The position numbers were made by a program, and so were the translations under genes. Shown here one piece after another: positions 34,481 to 42,956 of a DNA stretch of 64,000 bases. The notes under the pieces are model-generated. The model saw nothing but the letters and a program-made list of their open reading frames with translations, did no database searches and was not told where the DNA came from. The DNA comes from Streptomyces sp. CB01201 (GTDB lineage Bacteria; Actinomycetota; Actinomycetes; Streptomycetales; Streptomycetaceae), in NCBI RefSeq assembly GCF_002803085.1, contig NZ_NNBJ01000001.1, forward strand, positions 513,040 to 577,039. Direction: 5' to 3'. Each line of letters opens with the position of its first letter. The stretch's first letter is position 1.

Positions 34481-35311
34481 GTGAGCGAGCCGGCGTCCAT
34501 CGCCCTACAGCAGGAGATCGCCCGGGAGCTGGAGGTCGCCGAGGCCTTCGAGGCCGAGCGGGAGATCGAGCGCCGGGTGGCCTTCCTCGCCGAGCGCCTG
34601 ACCTCCACCGGTCTGCGCTCCCTGGTCCTCGGCATCAGCGGCGGCGTCGACTCCACCACGGCGGGCCGGCTGTGCCAGCTCGCCGTCGAGCGGGCCCGGA
34701 CCGCCGGCCACGAGGCCCGCTTCTACGCGATGCGGCTGCCCTACGGTGTTCAGGCCGACGAGCACGACGCCCAGGTCGCCCTCTCCTTCATCCGGGCCGA
34801 CCACGTGCTGACCGTCGACATCAAGCCGGCCAGTGACGCCGCGCTCCAGGCCGCCGTCGACGCCGGTGTGCGCTTCCGCGACGCGGCCCATCAGGACTTC
34901 GTGCACGGCAACATCAAGGCCCGTCAGCGCATGATCGCCCAGTACGCGGTGGCCGGCGCGCATCAGGGCCTCGTCGTCGGCACCGACCACGCCGCCGAGG
35001 CGGTGTCGGGCTTCTTCACCAAGTTCGGCGACGGCGCCGCCGACCTCGTGCCGCTGACCGGTCTGACCAAGCGCCGGGTGCGCGCCGTCGCGGACGCCCT
35101 CGGCGCGCCCTCCGAGCTGGTGTGGAAGACCCCGACCGCCGACCTGGAGACCCTCGACCCGGGCAAGGCGGACGAGGACGCGCTGGGCGTCACCTACGAC
35201 GACATCGACGACTTCCTGGAGGGCAAGCCGGTGGACGCGCGGGCCTTCGAGACGATCGTCAACCGCTACCGCCTCACCGACCACAAGCGCCGGCTGCCGA
35301 TCGCCCCCTGA
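34481..35311 (+). CDS. nadE: Ammonia-dependent NAD+ synthetase
   Basis: A 276-residue NAD synthetase of the short, NH3-using type without a glutaminase domain. The PP-loop ATP motif is LGISGGVDSTTAGRL near residue 50; other blocks are MRLPYGVQADEHDAQ, NIKARQRMIAQYAVA, VVGTDHAAEAVSGFFTKFGDGAADL (deamido-NAD binding) and KTPTADLE. It adenylates deamido-NAD and amidates it, the last step of NAD synthesis. AAGGAG 7 nt before the GTG sets the start. It is monocistronic. Confidence 0.95.
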   Translation: MSEPASIALQQEIARELEVAEAFEAEREIERRVAFLAERLTSTGLRSLVLGISGGVDSTTAGRLCQLAVERARTAGHEARFYAMRLPYGVQADEHDAQVALSFIRADHVLTVDIKPASDAALQAAVDAGVRFRDAAHQDFVHGNIKARQRMIAQYAVAGAHQGLVVGTDHAAEAVSGFFTKFGDGAADLVPLTGLTKRRVRAVADALGAPSELVWKTPTADLETLDPGKADEDALGVTYDDIDDFLEGKPVDARAFETIVNRYRLTDHKRRLPIAP

Positions 35312-35360
35312 ACCGGCGCCCGAGATCCCCGGGGCGCAGGGGGCTGCTCACGATCTGCGG

Positions 35361-36005
35361 TCAACGCCCCTGTGCGGTGCGGACGACAGGCCGATGGGGG
35401 AGGTCGGGTCCGCGAACCGTGCGTACCGCGGTGGTGGTCAGTGCGGCGATGCCCGCGAGGCCGAAGCCGGCCGCCCACCACCACATCAGCCCACCGCGGG
35501 ACGTGAGGATCGGGCCGACCAGGCCGCTCGGTGAGTACACGACCAGGTGCTCCGTGCCGTCGGGCGCGGGGCACGGTCCGGTCCTGGAGAGCCGCTCGAC
35601 ATCGCCGCCCGGCAGCTCCACCCAGCACTGTTTGTACCGCGTGCCGTGCGACCCGGTCTCCGTGGACGCGTAGGCGATGGTGGCCCTGCCCTGATCGCCC
35701 GCCAGGGCCAGGAAGGCATCCGGGGCGTGCGCTCCGCCGACGACGAGAAGCGCGCCGCCGATCCAGTAACTCGCCCTGTTGCGGCGGGAGATGGGCCTGC
35801 CGCCGAAGATGATCCGCCGCACTGCCCAGGCGTAGAGCGTGACCAGCACGACGAGGCCGACGACGATGCCCAGGCCGAGGTCCAGCAGCGCCGGGCCGTA
35901 CGTGCTCAGCACGGCCAGTGCCACGACGAGCGCCCAGGCCAGGGCCGCCCGCCGAGGGCCGAGCCCGGGTATCGCCGGCTTCGACGGCTTCCCTCCGCCA
36001 CGCAT
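35361..36005 (-). CDS. Membrane protein with extracytoplasmic loop domain
   Basis: A 214-residue protein with four predicted transmembrane segments: two close together (about residues 20-60), one near residue 85, and one near residue 175. An intervening ~70-residue loop carries KQCWVELPGGDVERLSRTGPCPAPDG. It is a DUF3592-like arrangement, but I cannot assign a family. GGGAAGGGG precedes ATG 36005; upstream codons in the same frame are repetitive and unlikely to be translated. Confidence 0.65.
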   Translation of the reverse strand: MRGGGKPSKPAIPGLGPRRAALAWALVVALAVLSTYGPALLDLGLGIVVGLVVLVTLYAWAVRRIIFGGRPISRRNRASYWIGGALLVVGGAHAPDAFLALAGDQGRATIAYASTETGSHGTRYKQCWVELPGGDVERLSRTGPCPAPDGTEHLVVYSPSGLVGPILTSRGGLMWWWAAGFGLAGIAALTTTAVRTVRGPDLPHRPVVRTAQGR

Positions 36006-36134
36006 CGCCCCACCCCTTCCCCAGTGGCGGGAAGTGTCGCACAGGCGGGGAAGGCCCACACGAGCAGTCCACGGCACACATCCGCGCTCAAGAAGTCCGA
36101 AACGGGCAGGAACACCTGTGTGCGCTCCTGCACC

Positions 36135-36235
36135 GCGACAGCGGTTGCTGCGACGGTAGTAGGCGCAGCGACAGATGGTAGTAGCGCAGCGACAGCCGTC
36201 CGCTGCGGTCACCCGATGTGCTGCGACAACACAAG
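36135..36235. repeat. Short direct repeats upstream of the N-acetyltransferase gene
   Basis: GCGCAGCGACAG occurs twice, each preceded by GTAGTA, and TGCTGCGAC occurs near 36145 and 36220. The repeats lie in the 242-bp divergent region between the membrane protein and arylamine N-acetyltransferase genes, and may be regulatory or slippage products. Confidence 0.45.
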
Positions 36236-36247
36236 GAGGTCCTATTC

Positions 36248-37105
36248 ATGTGGAACGGCGATGCGCTCGATCTCGATGCCTATCTGACGCACCTCGGCCA
36301 CGAGGGAGACCGCACCCCTTCCCTGGCCACACTGCGCGCGCTGCACCGTGGCCATGTGCTCACCATGCGCTGGGAGAACGTGGAGGCGGTGCTCCGCAAG
36401 TACCGCCCGCTCGACCTGGAGTCGGTGCAGACCAAGATGGTCGGCACCGCGCGGGGCGGCACATGTTTCGAACACGTCACCCTCTACGCGGCGGCCTTGG
36501 AGCGACTCGGCTTCTCCTTCTTCGTGGTCCAGGGGCGGGTCCGGATGGGCTCGCCCCGGATCAGGCCCGAGACGCACGCCATGGTGATCGTCGAACTGGA
36601 GGGCAGGCGTTGGCTGAGTGACATCGGGTTCGGCGCCAGCCCTCTGGAACCCATCGAACTGACCGACGCGACGGACTTCACCGACGGGGTGTGGGCCTAC
36701 CGGCTGCGGCGTCAGGAGGTGTCGCCGGGCGAGACCGGATGGGCACTCCACCAGCCCGGGGAGCGACGCGAGGGCGTGGAGACGAGCGACGACGGATGGA
36801 TGGTCCGGCACACCTTCACCCTGCACCGGCAGTACCCCGTCGACCTCCAGGTCACCAACCACTACGGTGCCTCCAGCCCGCACTCGGCCTTCAGCGACCG
36901 GCTCTACCTCCAGCGCCTGCACCCCGACCGGCTGTACTCCCTGGACAACCGCCTCCTGACCACGGTCCGGCCCGGGGTTCCGGGGCCGCCGGAGCGCCGG
37001 GAGCTGGCGGCCGCCGAGGTGCCCCGGGTGCTCGCCGACATCTTCGGAGTGGAGCTGTCGGCGCCGGACGTGGCGCTGCTGCTGCCCAAACTGGACCGGC
37101 CCTAG
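36248..37105 (+). CDS. Arylamine N-acetyltransferase
   Basis: A 285-residue NAT with the Cys-His-Asp triad: RGGTCFEH (Cys near residue 72), ETHAMV (His near 109) and WLSDIGFG (Asp near 124). NATs transfer acetyl from acetyl-CoA to arylamines or hydrazines; homologues also close ansamycin macrocycles, but no polyketide genes are nearby. AAGGAGGT 9 nt before ATG 36248 fixes the start. It converges with an SDR gene across two small hairpins. Confidence 0.92.
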   Translation: MWNGDALDLDAYLTHLGHEGDRTPSLATLRALHRGHVLTMRWENVEAVLRKYRPLDLESVQTKMVGTARGGTCFEHVTLYAAALERLGFSFFVVQGRVRMGSPRIRPETHAMVIVELEGRRWLSDIGFGASPLEPIELTDATDFTDGVWAYRLRRQEVSPGETGWALHQPGERREGVETSDDGWMVRHTFTLHRQYPVDLQVTNHYGASSPHSAFSDRLYLQRLHPDRLYSLDNRLLTTVRPGVPGPPERRELAAAEVPRVLADIFGVELSAPDVALLLPKLDRP

Positions 37106-37107
37106 GC

Positions 37108-37136
37108 GAGCCGGTCGGCTCCACGCGGGGGCGTGG
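37108..37136. terminator. Paired small hairpins between convergent genes
   Basis: GAGCCG/CGGCTC (about 37108-37121) and CCACGC/GCGTGG (about 37121-37136) form two adjacent 6-bp stems between the N-acetyltransferase and SDR genes. Confidence 0.5.
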
Positions 37137-37149
37137 AACGGCGGGGCAC

Positions 37150-37959
37150 CTACAGCGTGCCGCCTCCGTCCACCGTCAGGACCGCCCCGGTGACGAAGGA
37201 CGACTCCTCGCCGAGCAGGAAGCGCACGGCGTCGGCGATCTCGTGCGGCTCACCGATCCTCCCGAGCGGCCGGTCGGCCGCCTCCGCGTAGAACTCGGCC
37301 ACCGGTTGGCCGAGTTGATGTGCCTCGCGTTCGAGCATGCCGGTCCGCACGTCTCCCGGTGCCACACAGTTGGCGCGGATGCCCGCCGACGCGTGGTCGA
37401 GCGCCATGGCCCGGGTCAGCATCACCACACCCGCCTTCGCCGCGCAGTAGGCGGCGGCGCGACGGCCCGCGCGCAGCCCCCAGCCCGAGGCGATGGTGAC
37501 GATCGAGCCGCCGCCCGCACGCGCCAGATGCGGGACCGCGGCCCGGCAGGTCAGGAACACGGAGTCGAGGTTGTCCGCGAAGCCGGCCCGCCAGTCCTCG
37601 GGGGACAGCTCGGTGATGTCGCCGCGCCGGATGCTCCCGGCGACCGTACAGACCCCGTGCAGCCCGCCGAAGCGCGCCACCACGGACGTGACCAGGGCCG
37701 CGACATCGTCGGGCCGGGACAGGTCGCAGCCGTACGGTTCGGCCCGGCCACCGGCCGAGCGCACCTCCAGGGCGACCTCGCGGGCCGCCTCCACATCGCG
37801 GTCCGCCACCGCGAGCGCGGTGCGGTGGTCGGCGAGCCGCCGGCACACCGCGGAACCGATGCCCCCCGCGCCGCCGGTGACCAGCACGACGCGATCGCGT
37901 TCCGAGGCGTCCATACCTTCCCTCGCGCCCTCCTCGGCCGCTTCCCCGGGCCCGTTCAT
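37150..37959 (-). CDS. Short-chain dehydrogenase/reductase, last gene of the HalD-like operon
   Basis: A 269-residue classical SDR: LVTGGAGGIGSAVCRRL near the N-terminus, a TVAGSI stretch where NNAG normally lies (degenerate), catalytic Ser in IASGWG, YCAAK (Tyr-x3-Lys), and PGDVRTGM. It ends FVTGAVLTVDGGGTL as in FabG-like enzymes. ATG 37959 overlaps the carbamoyltransferase stop by 4 bp; ATG 37914 is an alternative. As the fourth gene of an amino-acid-tailoring operon it probably oxidises or reduces a hydroxyl/keto intermediate. Confidence 0.87.
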   Translation of the reverse strand: MNGPGEAAEEGAREGMDASERDRVVLVTGGAGGIGSAVCRRLADHRTALAVADRDVEAAREVALEVRSAGGRAEPYGCDLSRPDDVAALVTSVVARFGGLHGVCTVAGSIRRGDITELSPEDWRAGFADNLDSVFLTCRAAVPHLARAGGGSIVTIASGWGLRAGRRAAAYCAAKAGVVMLTRAMALDHASAGIRANCVAPGDVRTGMLEREAHQLGQPVAEFYAEAADRPLGRIGEPHEIADAVRFLLGEESSFVTGAVLTVDGGGTL

Positions 37960-38978
37960 CGCGCACCCCGCTCGGCGGACGCCCCGGCGGCCGATCCGCT
38001 CGCGGTGCGCGGCGCGGTGCCGATCACCTGCGCGAGCAGGGCCTTCTGGACGTGCAGCCGGTTCTCGGCCTGCTCGAAGATCAGCGAGCGGGGGCCGTCC
38101 TTGACCTCCGCGTCCATCTCCTCGCCCCGGTTGCTCGGCATGCAGTCCAGGAAGGGCGCGCCGGGCGCGGCCAGGGCCATGAGCGGCTCGGTGACCCGCC
38201 ACCGGTCGGCGAGCCGGGTGCGCGCCTGCCACTCGTGCCGACCCGGCAGCCGCAGCGACTTCCAGCTCTGTACGTACACCGCGTCCGCGCCCCGCACCGC
38301 CTCCGCCATGTCCTCGCAGAAGTCGAGCCGGGCCCCGGAGGCGGCCGCGAGGGCCCGTGCCTGCTTGACATACCGCTCGTCGAGGTCGAAGCCGGGCGGA
38401 TGGGCGAACGTGACGTGGTGGCCGAGCAGGGCCGCGGCCAGCAGCGAGGAGTGCAGCACGCCCGGTGTCTTCTGCCGCGAGGAGTACGCCCAGGTGTAGA
38501 CGACCCGCCGCCGTGGCAGTTCGTCCCCGAACCGCTCGCGCAGCGTCAGCAGGTCCGCGAGCACCTGGCAGGGGTGCTCCTCGTCGTCCAGGGCGTTGAT
38601 GACCGGGATCGAGGAGTGCTCGGCCATGGTGCGCAGCCGCCGGTGTCCGGCGCCGTAGTCGGCCATGTCGTACCAGCGGACGACCAGCGCGCTGAGGTAG
38701 CGGCTGAGCACACCGGCCGTGTCCTCGACCGTCTCGTTGTTGGCAAGGCGCAGTTCCTCGGGCCCGTAGGTGTAGCTGCGACCACCGAGTTGGGCCGCGG
38801 CCACCTGGAAGGAGACACGGGTACGGGTGGAGGGCACATGGAACAGGAGGCCCAGATCCGTGCCGGTGAGATGGGCGTGGGTGTCGTCGCCGCTCTTCAT
38901 GCGCTCGGCGAGGGTGAGGAGGGCGTGCAACTCGTCGGCGTCGAAGTCGGTCATTCCGAGTATGTGGCGGCCGAACAC
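37956..38978 (-). CDS. Carbamoyltransferase of the ornithine carbamoyltransferase family, atypical substrate motif
   Basis: A 340-residue transcarbamoylase. The carbamoyl-phosphate motif STRTR (near residue 48) and HPCQVLADL (near 134) are intact. The amino-acid-site motif is DCMPSNRGEE (near residue 276) rather than HCLPxxRGxE, and VYTWAYSSRQKTPGVLHSS resembles YgeW / N-acetylornithine-type relatives. So it probably carbamoylates an amino group on something other than plain ornithine. The GTG start at 38978 follows AGAGGTGA. It sits 4 bp after the permease gene and overlaps the SDR gene by 4 bp. No other arginine genes are nearby. Confidence 0.85.
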   Translation of the reverse strand: MFGRHILGMTDFDADELHALLTLAERMKSGDDTHAHLTGTDLGLLFHVPSTRTRVSFQVAAAQLGGRSYTYGPEELRLANNETVEDTAGVLSRYLSALVVRWYDMADYGAGHRRLRTMAEHSSIPVINALDDEEHPCQVLADLLTLRERFGDELPRRRVVYTWAYSSRQKTPGVLHSSLLAAALLGHHVTFAHPPGFDLDERYVKQARALAAASGARLDFCEDMAEAVRGADAVYVQSWKSLRLPGRHEWQARTRLADRWRVTEPLMALAAPGAPFLDCMPSNRGEEMDAEVKDGPRSLIFEQAENRLHVQKALLAQVIGTAPRTASGSAAGASAERGAR

Positions 38979-38982
38979 GGCG

Positions 38983-40386
38983 TCACCTCTTTCGTCGGTC
39001 GTGCGGGGGATGGTGGTGGGGCGGTGCCGAGTCGCGCGGGGTGTGCGACGCCAGGGGCGCGCCTGGGTCCGGGGAGGCTGCCGCGTGCAGGGCGGAGCGT
39101 TCGCGCTCGCCCCCATGGGCGCGTTCGCGTCGGGAGAGCCACATCTCGATGAGTACCGCGGCGGCGAGCATGGCGCCCGCGTAGCCGACGCTGACGCCCA
39201 TGAACGGCAGCATCAGCACGGTCACGGCCGTGACCAGGTAGTTCGTCCAGCGCATGGGGCCGCTGCGGACGAGCCGCACGGCGGAAAGGAAGGCGAGCAG
39301 GAAGACCAGCAGGTAGGCGGCGGAGGAGGCCTTGATGAGGACGGACTCGTTGGAGTCGGTCGCCGCCAGCAGGCCGAGGGTGAGGCTGTAGCCCGGTACG
39401 AGAGCGAGCAGCGCCCGGGACGGGGTGTTGGTGCGGGGCGAGATCCGGCTCAGGCCACGCGGGACGATGCCTTCGCGGGCCAGCGCGAAGACGACCCGGG
39501 AGGTGCCCAGGCACCAGGCGTTGGTGGTGAGTACGAGCAGCACGGCCGCGACGAGATAGCCGAGGGCGGCATGGTCGGCCCCGGTGGCAAGTCTCAACAG
39601 GCGGGTGAATCCGGTGAGTTGACCCTCGGCGTTCTGGTCCACCGGCAGGGTGAGGGCGACCGTGAGCGCCATCGCGAAGTACAGCACCCCCACCATGCAG
39701 ACGGCCCACAGGATGCCCCGGGGGAAGGTACGCGCCGGATCACGCACCTCCTCCGCGACGGGGGCCGCGTTCTCCCAGCCGATGAATCCGAAGAAGCAGA
39801 TCAGCAGGCAGTCCCCGAGCGCCGACCACCCGTGCGGGGCGAGCGGCCCGAGGTTGGCGGTGCTGCCTTCGGGCACCGCCAGGACGATGACGGCACACAG
39901 CACCCCGACCACGAGCACCAGGACCCCGAGCTGCACGCGCCCGCTGACCTCCAGGCCGAGCAGATTGAGCGCGACGCAGCCGAGGATGACGAGGGCCCCG
40001 GCCGCGAGCGAGGCCCGGTTGGAGGCGCCCGGGGCCAGCGCCGCGAGCAGATAGCGGCCGGCGATCAGACCCAGCACCGGGTTGGCCGCGAGCAGCGTCA
40101 TCAGCAGGTACAGCGCGGCGACCCGGCCGGCCCGCCGGCCGAAGGCCGCCTCCACGAACTGGGCGACGCCCTTGCTCGTCGGATGCAGCGTCGAGAGCTT
40201 GGCGAAGACCAGCGCGAACGGATAGCTGTAGACGATCAGGATGCCCCAGGCCAGCAGCGACAGCGGCCCCGCCGTGGTCCACGCCAGGACCGGGATGACC
40301 AGCAGGCCGACCCCGAGGACGGAGGTCAGGTAGTGGACGACGAGTTGGGGGACTCCGAGGTGCCGTCGCAGGACATGGGCCGCCAC
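38983..40386 (-). CDS. APC-family amino acid permease
   Basis: A 467-residue transporter with about 12 transmembrane segments and APC features (VVHYLTSVLGVGLLVIP in helix 1, FFGFIGWENAAPVAEEVRDPARTFPRGI in helix 6 region). The C-terminal tail is hydrophilic and His/Pro-rich. It would import or export an amino acid. GTG 40386, with AGGAG 8 nt before, makes it overlap the end of the HalD-like gene by 61 bp, a strong coupling signal. Position in the operon suggests it moves the pathway's substrate or product. Confidence 0.87.
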   Translation of the reverse strand: MAAHVLRRHLGVPQLVVHYLTSVLGVGLLVIPVLAWTTAGPLSLLAWGILIVYSYPFALVFAKLSTLHPTSKGVAQFVEAAFGRRAGRVAALYLLMTLLAANPVLGLIAGRYLLAALAPGASNRASLAAGALVILGCVALNLLGLEVSGRVQLGVLVLVVGVLCAVIVLAVPEGSTANLGPLAPHGWSALGDCLLICFFGFIGWENAAPVAEEVRDPARTFPRGILWAVCMVGVLYFAMALTVALTLPVDQNAEGQLTGFTRLLRLATGADHAALGYLVAAVLLVLTTNAWCLGTSRVVFALAREGIVPRGLSRISPRTNTPSRALLALVPGYSLTLGLLAATDSNESVLIKASSAAYLLVFLLAFLSAVRLVRSGPMRWTNYLVTAVTVLMLPFMGVSVGYAGAMLAAAVLIEMWLSRRERAHGGERERSALHAAASPDPGAPLASHTPRDSAPPHHHPPHDRRKR

Positions 40387-41183
40387 TGGGAACTCTCCTG
40401 TTCCGTTCCGCGGGAGGCAGTGTCCCCGGCCGGGTCCGCCCACAGGGCGTCCATGGTCTCGTGGGACAGGGGCTTGGCGAGGTCACGGCGCGCGGCATAC
40501 CCCATGTTCACGATGAGGCGCCTGCCGCCGGTCACCGGATACACCCGGTGCAGCGTGGTGTCGGAGCGCAGGAAATAGAGGTCGCCGGGCCGGAGTTCGA
40601 CGGAGTGGATGGGCCGTGACACGAAGTGCCGGTGCAGTTGCGGGTTTTCCTTGTTCCACTCCGTGCGCGGTACGCACTGGACGAACCCGCCGCGTTCGAG
40701 GGGCGGGCAGTCGATGACCCAGACGAGCGCGAAGCTGTAGTCGTCCCAGTGCCAGCCGTGTGTGTCGCCGGATCGGGTGAGTTCGGTGATGACGAATTGC
40801 TCGGGCGCGTAAGGGCATGCGAGCACGTCCTCTCCCGCGATGACACCCAGTGCCTCGCGAAGCCCCGTCGAGGAATACATCCGGGGAAGGATCCGGCCGT
40901 GCTCGGCGATCTCGGCACGGCGCACGTTGTGCATGTGCCGAGGTGTGCCGCCGGTCTCGGTGAACTCCCCGTCCCGGCGCACGGCATGACGGCTGATCAG
41001 CGACTCGGTCTCCTCCGCGACCAGCTTCTTGACGTCGTACGGGGCGAGGAATCCGGTCTTCACGAATCCCTGCGTGAGGAATTCGCGACGGGCCCGGTGG
41101 AGCCGGAGCGGGGGTACCTCGTGGACAAGATGGCGTTCCAGGACGTCGACGACGCTGTCGACGCCTCCGCTTTCGTCGATCAT
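40326..41183 (-). CDS. HalD/BesD-like non-heme iron/2-oxoglutarate enzyme (predicted hydroxylase)
   Basis: A 285-residue protein resembling the BesD/HalD amino-acid halogenase family: GDTHGWHWDDYSFALVWVID, then YFLRSDTTLHRVYPV with GGRRLIVNMGY. The metal ligands read H145-x-D147 and H212, and an Arg near residue 221 would bind 2-oxoglutarate. True BesD-type halogenases replace the Asp with Gly to make room for chloride; Asp is present here, so hydroxylation of a free amino acid is the better prediction. The last ~30 residues are low-complexity. ATG 41183 is preferred over 41222. It is the first gene of the operon. Confidence 0.8.
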   Translation of the reverse strand: MIDESGGVDSVVDVLERHLVHEVPPLRLHRARREFLTQGFVKTGFLAPYDVKKLVAEETESLISRHAVRRDGEFTETGGTPRHMHNVRRAEIAEHGRILPRMYSSTGLREALGVIAGEDVLACPYAPEQFVITELTRSGDTHGWHWDDYSFALVWVIDCPPLERGGFVQCVPRTEWNKENPQLHRHFVSRPIHSVELRPGDLYFLRSDTTLHRVYPVTGGRRLIVNMGYAARRDLAKPLSHETMDALWADPAGDTASRGTEQESSQWRPMSCDGTSESPNSSSTT

Positions 41184-41568
41184 GGCAATTCCGTTCCCCG
41201 ATCTTCCCGGTGTCACCGCCATCGGCTGTGGACCCGAACACGCAGCCGCAGCCGGGCCTTTGGTCCTTTACCAGTGAACAGTGCCGTACTTCGGGTACGC
41301 GGGTGGCGGCGGGAATTCACGCCATGGTGGAATGGCTCGGATCCGTTCGGGCGCGCGTGCGCTGAGAACCCCGCTCGGTCGCGCCTTTGACAGACCCACC
41401 CGTTCTGGGGCGAAATCTCGGGTGGATAAGGGGAATTGGGGAGCGGCGAAGGCGGCCGAGCCCCTATCGTCCGTCCGGCCCGCGCGGGCGGGTGCTCCAC
41501 CGGCTGCGGGGGAGAGCGTCCAAGCCTTCGACGAAGGAGCGTAGTTGGCGTGGTACGCGTCGTGTGCG
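41184..41568. other. 385-bp gene-free region
   Basis: It should contain the promoter of the leftward HalD-like operon. I see no strong palindrome and no protein-like frame. Confidence 0.4.
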
Positions 41569-42234
41569 TCAGCCGAGAACCAGCGGGAGCCGGGCGGCCA
41601 ACGCTCCCAGCTCGGCGGTCTGCGAGGCGGTCGGCGCGCGGCGGCCGGTGCCGATCAGCAGGGCGTCCGTATCACTGAACGATGCGGGGAACTCGGCGCC
41701 GGCGATCGCCCCGAGCAGCTCCCGGGACCGCACCAGCCCCTCGGCGGGCGGCCCCGCGACGTCCGGGAGGCGGTCGCTGAGGTCGAGGTGGTGCAGCGTC
41801 CACTCCAGGACGTAGGCGGTGAGGTAGTCGCCCGTGGTGAGGACCTGGTCCCGGGTGGTGACCCGCACGTCCGGGTCGGCGAGCCCGGCCGCGCGGCCGG
41901 CCGCCGAGCCGACGTCGTCCAGGTGGAACTTGAGCAGATCCGGCTCCTCGTACGCGGCGGCCAGCCGGACGGTCAGCGCGTCCAGCGGGTCGTCGCCGGC
42001 CGGCCGTTCGCTCCCGGTGTTCCAGTAGGTCACCGCGTCGACGGTCGGCTCGGCGTCGGTGGGAGTGACCAGAGTGATCAGTACGTCCTGGGCGTCGATG
42101 ACGAGGTGACACACGAGGTCCCGCACCAGCCAGCCCGCACAGCCGGACGGCTGCCCGAACCGCTGGTCCGGCAACTCGGCGGCCACGGCGCGCAGCGCGG
42201 CCCAGGAACGCGAGAAGAGGTCCACGCTCCGCAC
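41569..42234 (-). CDS. Mycothiol-dependent maleylpyruvate isomerase-like (DinB-fold) protein
   Basis: A 221-residue protein of the actinobacterial DinB/MDMPI superfamily: SCAG-type segment QPSGCAGWLVRDLVCHLVIDAQD near residue 28 (family GWTVRDLxxHL), and TGDYLTAYVLEWTLHHLDLSDRL with the later metal-binding histidines. Members use a metal and often mycothiol; the reaction here is unknown. The GTG start at 42234 has no clear ribosome-binding site. Confidence 0.78.
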   Translation of the reverse strand: MRSVDLFSRSWAALRAVAAELPDQRFGQPSGCAGWLVRDLVCHLVIDAQDVLITLVTPTDAEPTVDAVTYWNTGSERPAGDDPLDALTVRLAAAYEEPDLLKFHLDDVGSAAGRAAGLADPDVRVTTRDQVLTTGDYLTAYVLEWTLHHLDLSDRLPDVAGPPAEGLVRSRELLGAIAGAEFPASFSDTDALLIGTGRRAPTASQTAELGALAARLPLVLG

Positions 42235-42303
42235 GGTAGTGCGGCGCCGGGAGGGGAGACAAGCGCGGTCGTGGACGGCCGGGAGGCGGTACAGCCCGCC
42301 CGG

Positions 42304-42786
42304 TCACTCGCGGCCGGTGGTCAGCCGTTCCAACTCGTCGGAGATCTCCCGCCGCAGCACATCGTGCCGGGGCGCGAGGGCGTGCCGCTCGTCCTGCCAG
42401 TTCTCCCGCGGGTAGAGCCAGACGGGTACCCGCACGAGGTCGCCGGGCTCCCACGCGAAGCGTGGCCACACATGGGCGTGAAGGAAGCCGTCGGTGTTGC
42501 CGAGGATCTCCAGGTTCACCCGGCGGAACTCCGGGTCGAGCCGACGGCAGGCGCACTCCACGGCTTCGCCGAGCACGTCCATGTCGGCCAGAAAACGCAG
42601 CCGCTTGTCCCGGGGAAGCTCGGACAGCCGCTGCACCCGCGGATCGTCCACCAGGAGCACCGAGTACCCCGGCAGGAACTGAACGTCGCCGATCGCCGCG
42701 AACCCCGCTCGCAATCGCCTCAGCACGGTGGGGTTCTCACCGCGCAGGGCGCTCTCGATGCGGCTCGCGCGCCAGTCACTTGTCAT
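42304..42786 (-). CDS. HIT-like hydrolase (diadenosine tetraphosphate hydrolase-like)
   Basis: A 160-residue HIT-superfamily protein. The characteristic part is NLEILGNTDGFLHAHVWPRF, with HxH replacing the usual HxHxHxx triad, and the upstream fold elements VQFLPGYSVLLVDDPRVQRLSEL. It may hydrolyse or transfer nucleotide phosphoesters. ATG 42786. It lies 70 bp upstream of the DinB-fold gene in the same direction. Confidence 0.72.
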   Translation of the reverse strand: MTSDWRASRIESALRGENPTVLRRLRAGFAAIGDVQFLPGYSVLLVDDPRVQRLSELPRDKRLRFLADMDVLGEAVECACRRLDPEFRRVNLEILGNTDGFLHAHVWPRFAWEPGDLVRVPVWLYPRENWQDERHALAPRHDVLRREISDELERLTTGRE

Positions 42787-42956
42787 GACGGAAGCCTAGA
42801 ACGCGGCTTCCACGACGAGTTTCGGCCCTCGGCGGAGTCGGAAGGACTGAAGGGCCGGTCCGGCCGGTGCCGGCAGAGGGTTGAGCCCGGCGCCGGCCGG
42901 CTTCGGCGGTCGTACCGGTCGTACCGGCCGCAGCAGATGTGAACGGAAGGATCGCC

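Noticed and set aside
40326..41183. Calling the HalD-like protein a halogenase
   Set aside because: The iron-ligand Asp is present (H-x-D), which normally excludes chloride binding at the metal.
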